This document shows positions 53,592-62,824 of a DNA stretch of 64,000 nt, piece by piece (positions within the stretch are counted from its first letter, which is position 1; each line of letters opens with the position of its first letter). Origin of the DNA: Sphingobacterium puteale. GTDB taxonomy: Bacteria > Bacteroidota > Bacteroidia > Sphingobacteriales > Sphingobacteriaceae. The translations under genes were made by a program, and so were the position numbers. The notes beneath the pieces were generated by a model. The model was not told where the DNA came from and did not search any database. It saw only the letters and a list, made by a program, of their open reading frames with translations. Location of the stretch: the NCBI RefSeq assembly GCF_003627955.1, contig NZ_RBWS01000012.1, positions 163,804-227,803 on the forward strand, in the 5' to 3' direction.

Positions 53592-55952
53592 TTAGGAGAA
53601 ATCCCGATAGTTTAGGTTTACTGTAAGACGAATAGCTTTCAAACCTACTATTCCTTGTACATCCTCCAGTTTGAGATGCTCTATGGTACTTTCAATGATG
53701 CCCATATCATAGATAGCCTGTATACTTAGATTAAGGTCTTCTAACACCTCGTCCGAAAGATAGACAATGGCAATCTTGTTGACCTGGGTGAGCCTTTCCT
53801 TGGTCCGTTTTACCCGTATTTTATCTATTCTTTTTTTGATGATTTCGTAACGGATATTCAATGAGCCCTCGACATCAAATCTACGCTCGTCTTCACGAAA
53901 GCTGATGTCAATACTGTGAGGGTTGATGAAAATAAGCTGTGTGGTCTCTAAGGGAATTGGTAAATCCTGTTTTGCGTGATGTGCTTTCAGTGCAATACGG
54001 GCCATGGAGATAATCTGCTGTCGTCTAAAGATATTGATAAATTCTTTGCTAAAGGTCTGCTGTGGTGTAATGGATTCTCCTATATAGATATCGTATTCAA
54101 TACCGTCGGTTCTGAATTTTTGAAAATACGATGGATAATTGCCCTGGATAAAACTGTTGAAATGATTGAGTTCCTTACTGATGATTTGATTTATCTTCCA
54201 TAATGAGGTCTCAAATTCATTTCTGTAAAATTCTCCAGTTTCACGATTCGTGAAAAAATGCTTGGCATAATGCTCAATAATGGCGTGCTTTGTTGAGAAT
54301 TCTCGTCTCGCGGCCTCGATAAATGGCTGTACATCTTTTCTGAAAAATTCAATGATCTTGACCATGGATTCATCAAAGGAGATTTGGTCGAGTGACAAAG
54401 TAATCTGGTCTACCCGTTTTGAAAAATCAATAATGAGCTGATGTTTGCCGTCCCTGGATAGTTCGTCAATGAGAAGAGCTAGTTGTTTCACTTTGAAACC
54501 AAAATCTTTTAAAATAGATGCATTGCGGATGACGGTAGAATCCTTTACATCTATAGCACCATAAAGAGGATAGACTTCTTCGAAAATAACAGGTTTAATA
54601 TGGGCGTTCTGTTCATCATTTTCCAGTTCCTGAATATATTGAGCTGCAATATGATTAAACTTCCACTGTACGGCCGGCTGGATTGTTGTAAACCGATTAA
54701 TAATAATCTCGTCAATGCGTTTCTTGAACTCTGCCGTGATATCATAGGATAGCTGAGACAATAGCGGCACAAGCGCGCGAAGGGATTGAATGGTTTCATT
54801 ATCCAATTGATCCAGCCGATGACTGTAGACTTCCATAATCCCGGACAAGGCGTGGTTATGTATCAATGGAATACACAGATAGGTCTTAACCCCGGACGCC
54901 TTAATTCGTTCATCAAAAATGGATGTTGTATTTTTAATGGCATCTAGGGTATTATAAAAAATAAGATGCGGGTGTTTTAAGTAGTTTGCAACTTGCGGAT
55001 TGATGTTGGTATAGCTGTTGCTGGCGTGTGCTTCGGAGATTAAAATACTTTTATTTGTAATGGAATAATCAAAAAAAGGCAGGCCATTTAACTGAAACAA
55101 TGGAAACAGACTAAAGATTGTATCCGTACTCTTTAGGATCGGAGTGATAATTTTCTCCACATCTGATAAAAAAAGATGATAATTGTATGTGGCAAGATCC
55201 AATAAAATAGACTGAATTCTGTTAATAGTATGTTCAAGACTACTTTTTTTGACAGTGAGAATAGTGAACCCGGATAATTCAAAATCTTCTAGCTTAATTG
55301 CATTAATGACATGATCCCAATTGAACAAAGAAGCGTCATTGGTGTTTTTGCTCAGATTTCTCAAGTCAAATTGCGGAAGTTCTTTTTTTTGCTTAATATC
55401 AACAAATTTGAAATCTATAGTTAGATCATAATAATCGATGATTTCGCCTTTTTCATTTAAATGATGATAAACAATTGTATTATTTTCTTTGGCAGGCAGT
55501 CCGTATAGACGTTCGAGAATAAGCGCATATATCAGCTTTTCCTGGTTGCTTAGGGTCTTTCCATCTTGCATTTGACCTGGGATATCCTGTTCCTCCAATC
55601 TATTTTTCCAGAGGTCAAAAAAGGCATCTGTCCCATAAAACGTTTCTTCTGCAAGCGGCGTAGCGAGCGCCCAATATCGTTTGGGATCTGTATCTATAAG
55701 CGATACCGAAAGGCTATAGATGAGCTGCAAAATATCTTTATAGGCACTTAAGTTGTGTTTACATAGCTTACCGCTGACACTTTCAATTTCTTTTATCCGC
55801 TCTAGGGCAAATAATGGAATCATATCATCAGAAGATATACCACTTTCGGTAAAGGATTCTAGGTATCGAAAGAAAGGTTCAAAATGAAGTTTTTTTTCGA
55901 GCTTATAGATTATGCTTTTGCCTTTTGTCAGTTGTACTTTCCTTATTTCCAT
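53592..55952 (-). CDS. Large GAF-domain protein
   Basis: 786 residues, soluble. The N-terminal ~180 residues are helical (YWALATPLAEETFYGTDAFF). A GAF domain lies near 310-430 (HPHLIFYNTLDAIKNTTSIF; GVKTYLCIPLIHNHALSGIM). Long helices follow (residues 430-620) and a C-terminal mixed domain (IAIVYLSDEVLEDLNLSIQA). GAF domains bind small ligands such as nucleotides. No kinase or DNA-binding part is visible. Fourteen bases after the kinase-like/Omp85 gene, last in the ppk1 operon. I do not know its function. Confidence 0.82.
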   Translation of the reverse strand: MEIRKVQLTKGKSIIYKLEKKLHFEPFFRYLESFTESGISSDDMIPLFALERIKEIESVSGKLCKHNLSAYKDILQLIYSLSVSLIDTDPKRYWALATPLAEETFYGTDAFFDLWKNRLEEQDIPGQMQDGKTLSNQEKLIYALILERLYGLPAKENNTIVYHHLNEKGEIIDYYDLTIDFKFVDIKQKKELPQFDLRNLSKNTNDASLFNWDHVINAIKLEDFELSGFTILTVKKSSLEHTINRIQSILLDLATYNYHLFLSDVEKIITPILKSTDTIFSLFPLFQLNGLPFFDYSITNKSILISEAHASNSYTNINPQVANYLKHPHLIFYNTLDAIKNTTSIFDERIKASGVKTYLCIPLIHNHALSGIMEVYSHRLDQLDNETIQSLRALVPLLSQLSYDITAEFKKRIDEIIINRFTTIQPAVQWKFNHIAAQYIQELENDEQNAHIKPVIFEEVYPLYGAIDVKDSTVIRNASILKDFGFKVKQLALLIDELSRDGKHQLIIDFSKRVDQITLSLDQISFDESMVKIIEFFRKDVQPFIEAARREFSTKHAIIEHYAKHFFTNRETGEFYRNEFETSLWKINQIISKELNHFNSFIQGNYPSYFQKFRTDGIEYDIYIGESITPQQTFSKEFINIFRRQQIISMARIALKAHHAKQDLPIPLETTQLIFINPHSIDISFREDERRFDVEGSLNIRYEIIKKRIDKIRVKRTKERLTQVNKIAIVYLSDEVLEDLNLSIQAIYDMGIIESTIEHLKLEDVQGIVGLKAIRLTVNLNYRDFS

Positions 55953-55966
55953 TTATTGAACATACT

Positions 55967-58576
55967 TTAGAAGCGAAAGCCTGTACTAAAATAAGGATAC
56001 CAGCCTTCGTTGGATTTGGCCATCACGAAGTGCAGGGGCAAGGCATTTGCCACGATATAATAAAGCCCACCGCCGAATCCTTGGTGGAAAGTGGAACTGT
56101 TATGGTCTTTTGCCCAGACTTTTCCAATATCATACATGCCCATGAGGCCCAGCTCACCGGGCAGAACGTAGCTTTTTATATCATGGATCTTAACACGAGC
56201 CTCGAGGTTATTGTAGACCATTTGTTCCCCAGCAAAACGGTATTGTCGATAACCACGTAGATTTTCGTGACCACCAAGAAAAAGATATTGATAGAATGTT
56301 GGGTTACCTACCACCGTTCCTCCTCCTACCCTGTTGGCAAATATAATACCTTCGTTAATTGCACTAAAATAACCGGTCATTTCTGCGCTTAACTGTGCCG
56401 AATGACGCGAATATTTATTTAAACCTAAAAAGGAATGCATTGCAGCCTTGACAAATACTCCTTTACTGGGATTGATCTTGCGATTACGTGTATCTTGTGT
56501 TAGAAAAGCATTTAATCCAGCGAAGGCCTTGTCATGGGTAATGGAGAGACTATCATAGGAATGCAGCGCCTGCGGATTTAGGATAAAACGACCTTGATTT
56601 TCAACGGGATCCAGATGATAGAACTGGATATGGGGGCCAATCGCGTAATTTAACGTTGATGATGGATGCCACCTCAGTAGCGGATTGATATTAAAAATAT
56701 TGAATCGGCTACGGTAGTACTTTGCCCCATGCTGATCTTCTAAAAACAATGAATTGTTGCCCACGCCAAAAAAGTTTTGTGTATTGTCGGGAGCTTTTGC
56801 CAGTGCGTCAATGACGAAGTCGGCATTGCCTATGACATCTTCCCATTCACCGCGATAATGTATTTTATAGGCACCTGTGCGGAATGCCGTAGCGACTGTA
56901 ATCTGCTGTTTGTAGGTAAAAGGCGCTTTCCTAAATCCCCGCTGGTGGGTATATGCTGCGCCAAGCCCCAAAGAAAAACCATCATCAGCATTGTAGCCAG
57001 CTGTTAATAATGGTAGCCAGGAATTGTATAAATTTACGGGAACAAATGTTGTATTTACGCTATCTTTACCGCGATGTAGCTTGACTCGTTTTTTTTCTCC
57101 TAAAATCGTTGAATTGGACGTGTTTTCATAGAGCTTTATTCTTGATCTGCTATTGTCGATTACATAGGTTTTTGGCAAACTATCGCCAATTATTCGCAGT
57201 TTTATCGGAGAATTTGTATTATTTATTAACAACGAGTCCTGCCCCTCAGAAAGGTATAACCGAATCTCTTTCGTCAAATTTTCTTCGTAAACTTTGTCCA
57301 TTATTGTTTTAGTCACCCTTCCATCTTTGTTGATTTTGGATACCTTGACATTTAATCCCCTGTCTTTGGTGTTGACGATCTCTACCTTCTCGTTCTTATC
57401 ACTGAAATGGATATCTACAATATTATTGATAAAGCGATAATATTGTTCCATCGCAGTAGGCAGAGCATCACGTCTGCTCTGAAGGGTGCGGAAAATCTGT
57501 TCGCCCCGAATCGCTATGGATGATTGGGGCAAGCTGTTGACAGACTGCCGGAGTACCGAATCGGTCAATCGGGCGACAAATTGGTCTACTTCTTTTGTCC
57601 ATTCTTTGTGGGAGAGCTGATTGCTGGGGTGTGCATTTAAAAACCTGGATTTGAAAAGGGAATATCTGATATTTGGAATGCCCATAGTAAAACCTTGCAT
57701 AACAGGATTTACAAATCGCTGGTAAATATCTTTCATCAAAAATCCCTGTGTAACACGTAAAGCCTGATCGCGGTCACGTGGAATGGGAATATAGTCCTTA
57801 TCTTTGTCATCCGTATTCTGATTTTCATTGTACCAGCGCCATTGATCTTCATGACGATCCCAATCGCTTACCATCACGTCCAGCATGCGTGCTCTGAGGT
57901 ATGCCTTGGGTTTAAAATCATCGTCATTGTCTTCCTGGAGTTTGCGAACCGCTTTAGCACTATTATCAGAGTCGCCCAGCGGTTCCCGTTCTTCCAATAG
58001 GGCTACAGTATTTTCGAATAGCGCTGCGTATTGGCCAAGGATCGGATCCGGTGCGACAAATCCAATAATAGGATGTGCATGTGGGACATTGACAGCATTG
58101 GCCAGTGCGGGCATCATCAGCGCAGAATAAGGATGTTGCGCACTTGTCGCATCGTCCAGGACATCCTGAACAAAGGTTCCGTGCAATTCTTCTGGAATCA
58201 AAGATTCTGTTCGTTTATTTACTGATCGAAGGGCCCATTCTCTTCCTGTTGGATCTGTCAATCGGAGTGACACGGATTGCATGCCTCCTCCTTGTTTGAC
58301 CGGCGTTAGACCTCCGAATAATTTAGATAGCTGAAGTATGGGTAATGAGGTTTCGGCAGCCCATTCTTTGCGGTAGTTTTCTCCCAGAAATGATTTTTTA
58401 AATTTGCCCGCCTGTCCATACTTTGCATTTGCGACAACAGTAATACTATCTTTTATCACGGCTTGCGTCAAAGACTTGTCTTTGTATGCTTCAGCTGACA
58501 AGGTCGACTTGTTCTTCTGCTGAGAATAAGCTTGTGCGGTAAAAAAAAGTAAAAGAAATGGTAAGACCCGTTGCAT
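55967..58576 (-). CDS. Omp85/BamA-family barrel with N-terminal kinase-like domain
   Basis: 869 residues. Signal peptide 1-19 (LLFFTAQAYSQQ). Residues ~80-385 resemble an atypical kinase of the FAM20/CotH/HipA/PI3K class. A possible N-lobe nucleotide strand is SLRLTDPTGREWALRSVNK; the hinge-like segment is PALANAVNVPHAHPIIGFV. The catalytic segment VMVSDWDRHEDQWRW has Asp240-Arg-His242, and the metal-binding segment YIPIPRDRDQA has Asp268/Asp270. Residues ~515-869 form a 16-strand Omp85-type barrel ending in Phe (YYIVANALPLHFVM; YPYFSTGFRF), with the surface-antigen motif GGHENLRGYRQYRFAGEQM. The kinase assignment is my reading of motifs. It lies five bases after the SdiA-type gene. Confidence 0.85.
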   Translation of the reverse strand: MQRVLPFLLLFFTAQAYSQQKNKSTLSAEAYKDKSLTQAVIKDSITVVANAKYGQAGKFKKSFLGENYRKEWAAETSLPILQLSKLFGGLTPVKQGGGMQSVSLRLTDPTGREWALRSVNKRTESLIPEELHGTFVQDVLDDATSAQHPYSALMMPALANAVNVPHAHPIIGFVAPDPILGQYAALFENTVALLEEREPLGDSDNSAKAVRKLQEDNDDDFKPKAYLRARMLDVMVSDWDRHEDQWRWYNENQNTDDKDKDYIPIPRDRDQALRVTQGFLMKDIYQRFVNPVMQGFTMGIPNIRYSLFKSRFLNAHPSNQLSHKEWTKEVDQFVARLTDSVLRQSVNSLPQSSIAIRGEQIFRTLQSRRDALPTAMEQYYRFINNIVDIHFSDKNEKVEIVNTKDRGLNVKVSKINKDGRVTKTIMDKVYEENLTKEIRLYLSEGQDSLLINNTNSPIKLRIIGDSLPKTYVIDNSRSRIKLYENTSNSTILGEKKRVKLHRGKDSVNTTFVPVNLYNSWLPLLTAGYNADDGFSLGLGAAYTHQRGFRKAPFTYKQQITVATAFRTGAYKIHYRGEWEDVIGNADFVIDALAKAPDNTQNFFGVGNNSLFLEDQHGAKYYRSRFNIFNINPLLRWHPSSTLNYAIGPHIQFYHLDPVENQGRFILNPQALHSYDSLSITHDKAFAGLNAFLTQDTRNRKINPSKGVFVKAAMHSFLGLNKYSRHSAQLSAEMTGYFSAINEGIIFANRVGGGTVVGNPTFYQYLFLGGHENLRGYRQYRFAGEQMVYNNLEARVKIHDIKSYVLPGELGLMGMYDIGKVWAKDHNSSTFHQGFGGGLYYIVANALPLHFVMAKSNEGWYPYFSTGFRF

Positions 58577-58581
58577 GCTGA

Positions 58582-59481
58582 TTATTTTTCAAATTTATAA
58601 ATGATTCCTTTGTCCTGATCACCTGCTTCACTGCTGATGTAAAGATTGGATTTTGAATCAAAGTTGATCCCTTCTGGTTGAGGAAATAGCTTTGGATCCA
58701 ACGGCGTTAAGGACTTGACCTTGAAGTTTTCGTCCGTTACAACGAGCGCCTTGTCAATGGAGGATAAAATATACCATTCATTGCTATCGGTTTTCTTTGC
58801 AAGCGCTGACGGTTTGAAGGTCTTTTTGATCTTGGGATCAAGTTTCTTTAGCTCATCGACTTGGATGGCAAATTCGCCTTTTGGACTGAATTTGCCATCC
58901 GCTCCAATGGAAAAAATATATCCGGTTGTTTGTGATTGTTTTTTGTCTACTCGGCATTCTTTGCAGAGAACATAAGCGAGGTTAGCTGCTTTATTGACAT
59001 AAAGTCCTTCATATTCGCCCTTAGGAAGAATGTCTTTTTGCTCAGCGACCGCCTGTATGTTATCTTTATCTGTCATTGGGAAGGAATAGACACTGCCATT
59101 GCTCTTTAAAACAAAGAAATGTGTTTTACTAATACCAATGTCTTCGTAATCACCATCTTTTCCGAATTGGCTGAATGTGAGCTTCTGAGTAGGCAAATGG
59201 TATTTAAAAAGTAATCCTTGTTCATCTTGAATGGCATAAATCTCTTCATCCTGCCCCTCTAAAAATGCGATCCCTGATATTTCGAGCAGCTCGTTGGGTA
59301 AACTTATCTTTTCGCCGGACAGCAATTGATAAGGAATTGCCTGTTGCGGTTTTTTGTCTGTTGTTGTGTCCGTAAAATGAGCTGTGCGTTCTTTGTTTGC
59401 GTTACTGGGGTTGCAAGCTATTAATACCGAGGAAATTATTCCCAAAGCAAAAACTGATAGTCGTGTTGAGTTTTTCATCAA
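58582..59481 (-). CDS. SdiA-regulated-type beta-propeller lipoprotein
   Basis: 299 residues. Lipoprotein signal SSVLIACNPSN (Cys23). A six-bladed propeller of the SdiA-regulated family follows (LLEISGIAFLEGQDEEIYAI; KHGFGKD-like QFGKDGDYEDIGIS; DILPKGEYEGLYVNKAANLA; LFPQPEGINFDSKSNLYISS). It is probably periplasmic or surface-attached. Ligand unknown; no LuxR regulator is nearby. One base separates it from ppk1, and five from the Omp85 gene. Confidence 0.85.
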   Translation of the reverse strand: MMKNSTRLSVFALGIISSVLIACNPSNANKERTAHFTDTTTDKKPQQAIPYQLLSGEKISLPNELLEISGIAFLEGQDEEIYAIQDEQGLLFKYHLPTQKLTFSQFGKDGDYEDIGISKTHFFVLKSNGSVYSFPMTDKDNIQAVAEQKDILPKGEYEGLYVNKAANLAYVLCKECRVDKKQSQTTGYIFSIGADGKFSPKGEFAIQVDELKKLDPKIKKTFKPSALAKKTDSNEWYILSSIDKALVVTDENFKVKSLTPLDPKLFPQPEGINFDSKSNLYISSEAGDQDKGIIYKFEK

Positions 59482-59482
59482 T

Positions 59483-61495
59483 TTAGTTGTTTAAGTAATC
59501 AACAATTTGTTGCTGCGATTTATTGCCAAGCGGATGTGCTATAGGTATGTTTTGCCCTAGGTCGTCAATAAAAGTAGCTTCGATATCGTCAGCGAACTGG
59601 ATTTCGAAGAGCTGCTGAATCTTTTTGGATAATACTGTTTCCAGTACCGGAAAACAGGTTTCTATCCGACGGTAGATATTGCGATCCATCCAATCTGAGG
59701 AACCTAAATATACCTTTGTATCATCGCCGTACCGAAATATAAAGATTCTCCCGTGTTCTAAATAGCGACCTACAATCCGTTTAACTTTGATATTTTCACT
59801 TAAACCTTGTACTTGAGGCTTAAGCCGGCATATTCCTCTGACCAACAATTGTACCTTTACACCTGCTTGGCTAGCCTCATACAATTTATTGATTAACGAT
59901 TCTTCCTCTAAATTGTTTAGCTTAATTTTTATCAAAGTAGTTCTTCCTTGGCTGAGCTGAGCGATTGCTTCGTCGATCAGCCCGATGAAAGTCTGCTTTA
60001 GATTGAATTGCGCTACCAATAGGTGCCGAAATGAAATATCTGTTGGACTGCTTGGTTTCTTTCTATTGGGTAAAAACTCAAATAGCTGACCTAGTTCCGC
60101 TGTCAGTAAACGGTTGGATGTCATCAAAAAATAGTCAGTATATACGGTGGCGGTCTTCTCGTTTAAGTTGCCAGTCCCAAATAGTGCGCTTTCTTTTCCA
60201 TCTTTTCGTCTGACAAGTGCAATTTTAGCATGCACTTTGAGATTAGGAATGCTATAACTGATTCTTACCCCCTGTTCCTTCATAATTCTGGACCAATGTA
60301 TATTATTGGCTTCGTCGAAACGTGCTTTTAATTCAACAAACACATTTACTTTCTTTCCATTCTTTGCTGCAGTGGCCAGCGCTTGGGCGATATGCGAATC
60401 ACCGGCAATTCGATAGAGTGTCGTGTGGATTTCCACAACCTCAGGATCGATAGCCGCTTCGTTAAAAAATCGAAGAATGGGATCAAACGATTCATAAGGA
60501 GTACAGATCAATATATCCTTCTGATCGAGCTGATCAAAAAGGGAATGTTCGAAATCCTGATGTACCTCTATCTGTCGCTGTTTCGGGAAGGACAATGCTT
60601 CCTCTTTTATTGGGAAGGAGAAAAAGTCCTTTAGATTATGGTAATAACCTCCGGCGACAATACTACTTTTCCGCAGGTCAAAAAGAACCGCAAGTCTTTC
60701 GATGAGCTGTTCTGGAAAACCCGGCTGATGTAAGAATCGGGTTGCGTAACCAAGATCTCTTTTATTGACTTCTGCCTCTATTTTCTGAGCAATATCACCC
60801 TCAAATTCATCTTGCAAATTAAGCTCAGCGTCCCGGGTAATTTTGAAGGTGTAGAAATTTAAACTCTTGTCTTTTATGAAGTTGGGTAAAAATAATTTAA
60901 TGATATCGTCGATGAAGACAACATATGTTTTGGCATTGACCTGGCAGGTGAAGAACCGATTAATGCGATCTGCGGGTATATTGACAATGAACAGATCAGA
61001 CGCACTATTGTCTGTCAGAGCAAAGTACAGACGGTTGTTGATCGGAAAAAAAGAGAATTCTTCGTTAACAGGAATGATTTGCAGATAAGAAGCAATCGTG
61101 CTAAAAAAATATTTTGCGGCAAGAGATTTTACCGCTAATGGAATCTCTTGGTTATAGATTAGGATAATGTTTTCCGCAGCTAACTGCTGAATAATATCAG
61201 TTAAAAAGAGTCCAAATTTTTCCTGTTGTTTATGGATAATTTTGGATGCTTTTTTATACGTCCCAATGTCAAGATTCGGGACGACCTGGTCAGTAGTCTT
61301 TTTTTTAATTTTCTTCCAAGCCATTAATACGGGCATCCGTACACGGTAGAACTCATCTAAGTTTGAGGAAAAAATAGCGAGAAACTGTAATTTCTCCAAC
61401 AATGGTACTGCCGGGCGTCCAGCTTCGTTAAGTACCCTGTCATTAAAGGAAAGCCAACTGATATCTCTGTTGATATATAGGTCTTTTTTTTTCAT
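59483..61495 (-). CDS. ppk1: Polyphosphate kinase 1, with substituted phospho-histidine
   Basis: 670 residues, all four PPK1 domains. N domain begins with NRDISWLSFNDRVLNEA and SSNLDEFYRVRMPVL. ATP-binding Arg residues are in IHTTLYRIAGDSHIAQAL (Arg362) and FVELKARFDEANNIHWSR (Arg392). The second active-site His is His581 in VGRYLEHGRIFIF. The segment equivalent to the E. coli YAHIGTGNFNEKTA reads SALFGTGNLNEKTA: the autophosphorylated His435 is Leu438 here (codon 60182-60184, read as CTA). PPK1 normally makes polyphosphate from ATP through that phosphohistidine, so activity may differ. It lies 49 bases after the HD-DUF5706 gene. Confidence 0.94.
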   Translation of the reverse strand: MKKKDLYINRDISWLSFNDRVLNEAGRPAVPLLEKLQFLAIFSSNLDEFYRVRMPVLMAWKKIKKKTTDQVVPNLDIGTYKKASKIIHKQQEKFGLFLTDIIQQLAAENIILIYNQEIPLAVKSLAAKYFFSTIASYLQIIPVNEEFSFFPINNRLYFALTDNSASDLFIVNIPADRINRFFTCQVNAKTYVVFIDDIIKLFLPNFIKDKSLNFYTFKITRDAELNLQDEFEGDIAQKIEAEVNKRDLGYATRFLHQPGFPEQLIERLAVLFDLRKSSIVAGGYYHNLKDFFSFPIKEEALSFPKQRQIEVHQDFEHSLFDQLDQKDILICTPYESFDPILRFFNEAAIDPEVVEIHTTLYRIAGDSHIAQALATAAKNGKKVNVFVELKARFDEANNIHWSRIMKEQGVRISYSIPNLKVHAKIALVRRKDGKESALFGTGNLNEKTATVYTDYFLMTSNRLLTAELGQLFEFLPNRKKPSSPTDISFRHLLVAQFNLKQTFIGLIDEAIAQLSQGRTTLIKIKLNNLEEESLINKLYEASQAGVKVQLLVRGICRLKPQVQGLSENIKVKRIVGRYLEHGRIFIFRYGDDTKVYLGSSDWMDRNIYRRIETCFPVLETVLSKKIQQLFEIQFADDIEATFIDDLGQNIPIAHPLGNKSQQQIVDYLNN

Positions 61496-61544
61496 TCAAA
61501 AAAATAATCTAAGGAATAATGCGGTTAGAAAAGCAGTATCCATT

Positions 61545-62729
61545 TTATAAGAGTGTTGCAATAACAAAAGAAATAACAGAGATGACCAAGCCAAACATAA
61601 AGATTCCATAAGCATAACGTAATAACTTGTATTTTCTGCCCAGAACGACGCCTTGGGAATAAACATCTTTTGTAAGCATGCCGTATAAAAATTCGGAGTC
61701 GATCATTACTTTTTGCATCCCCTCGTTATAGTCGTCGAGTTTCATTTTGTAGAAGTTTCCGAAAAATAATAGATTGACGGTTTTATCCTCAATCTCCTGT
61801 TTTGAAAATTTTCCAGCGGGTATTTTGGGTATAGTCGATAATATGGCCATCACCATAGTTGCCACAACAATTAGAGTGAGGATAATCGTTGGAAAGATCA
61901 GATGCTCATTGCTATCTAATTTTCTAAACAGTACCGCAATGACAACGGATAGAATAATGGAATTGACGGTTAATAATATGTTCGCTTTATTGTCAGCCAT
62001 GTCGCTCAGGCGCTGGTTGTTGGACGATGTTATCCGAAACATCGTCTCTATGCCACGTTCGGGTTTGGCGCTTTTGTCTTTCTCTTTTTTTGTTTCTTTT
62101 TTGTCTTCTTTTTTCTTGGCGTTAGATTTTTCCTGTTTTCGTTCGAGTTCTTTTAAGTTCTGTTCTTTTTTTGCATTGAGCTTTTGTTGCGCATAATCCG
62201 TATGGTAATGATGGCCGGCCAAAAGTTTTATTGTACCTGCACGCCAGACATCTTTGTCAATTTCTTTTCCCAATACAGCTTCCGCTTCGGCTTTCATAAG
62301 TTTGTTCCTCTTTTCAAAGTCGTCATTACCAAAATGAAACAGGTCGGCATCACAAAGAATCTGTTCCAGTAGATTGTTTGGGTCCTGAGGCATTCTCGTC
62401 GCAAGGATGCAACCTTTGATTTTTTCTTTAACATCTTCGGATATGTCTTTATCTTTCAGAAAGTCCAAAGCTATTTCTACGCTTCTTTTCTCATGGCCAA
62501 TCGCGTTGTCAGATTCTACATAGCCTAGATCATGAAAATAAGCAGCACTGATCACAATAAAATGATCTTCATCGTTTAACTTATAGAACGACGAAATCTC
62601 TTCTGCCGCCTGTACTACTGAATGTGTGTGTAGGCTGTTGTGAAAACAATGACAAGAAGATATGTTTTCTACAATATAAGTATTAGAATAGTGCTCTACT
62701 TGTTTTAAAAGCTCGTTATAATCTATCAT
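61545..62729 (-). CDS. HD phosphohydrolase fused to a Pycsar-type (DUF5706) membrane effector domain
   Basis: 394 residues. HD domain at 25-175: metal ligands His36 (HTHSVVQAAE), His66-Asp67 (AAYFHDLGYV) and Asp127 or Asp129 (ILCDADLFHFG). A highly charged Lys/Glu linker spans 183-225. The C-terminal DUF5706/PycTM domain at 228-394 has transmembrane helices near 252-268, 279-297 and 371-392 with the signature LSDMADNKANILLTVNSIIL and NFYKMKLDDY. In Pycsar antiphage systems this domain disrupts the membrane on sensing a cyclic nucleotide. No cyclase is encoded nearby. First of the ppk1 operon. Start 62729 is preferred to 62735, though both ATGs are close. Confidence 0.88.
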   Translation of the reverse strand: MIDYNELLKQVEHYSNTYIVENISSCHCFHNSLHTHSVVQAAEEISSFYKLNDEDHFIVISAAYFHDLGYVESDNAIGHEKRSVEIALDFLKDKDISEDVKEKIKGCILATRMPQDPNNLLEQILCDADLFHFGNDDFEKRNKLMKAEAEAVLGKEIDKDVWRAGTIKLLAGHHYHTDYAQQKLNAKKEQNLKELERKQEKSNAKKKEDKKETKKEKDKSAKPERGIETMFRITSSNNQRLSDMADNKANILLTVNSIILSVVIAVLFRKLDSNEHLIFPTIILTLIVVATMVMAILSTIPKIPAGKFSKQEIEDKTVNLLFFGNFYKMKLDDYNEGMQKVMIDSEFLYGMLTKDVYSQGVVLGRKYKLLRYAYGIFMFGLVISVISFVIATLL

Positions 62730-62753
62730 GACCAATATGATGTTTATTTAGAA

Positions 62754-62761
62754 TAAAAGTA
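62754..62761 (-). promoter_or_regulatory. Weak -7-like element for the ppk1 operon
   Basis: TACTTTTA on the minus strand, one mismatch to TAnnTTTG, about 25 bases before the first start codon. Confidence 0.3.
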
Positions 62762-62810
62762 TTCAATATCTTTAACATCTTGTATATATGTGATCCCTTT
62801 TCGTAATTTT

Positions 62811-62824
62811 TTGATCTAGATCAA
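62811..62824. repeat. 14-bp perfect palindrome
   Basis: TTGATCTAGATCAA, a self-complementary site about 80 bases upstream of the HD-DUF5706 gene; could be an operator. Confidence 0.4.

Noticed and set aside
61545..62729. Complete Pycsar antiphage system
   Set aside because: Only the effector-type domain is present; no cyclase gene was found on either side.
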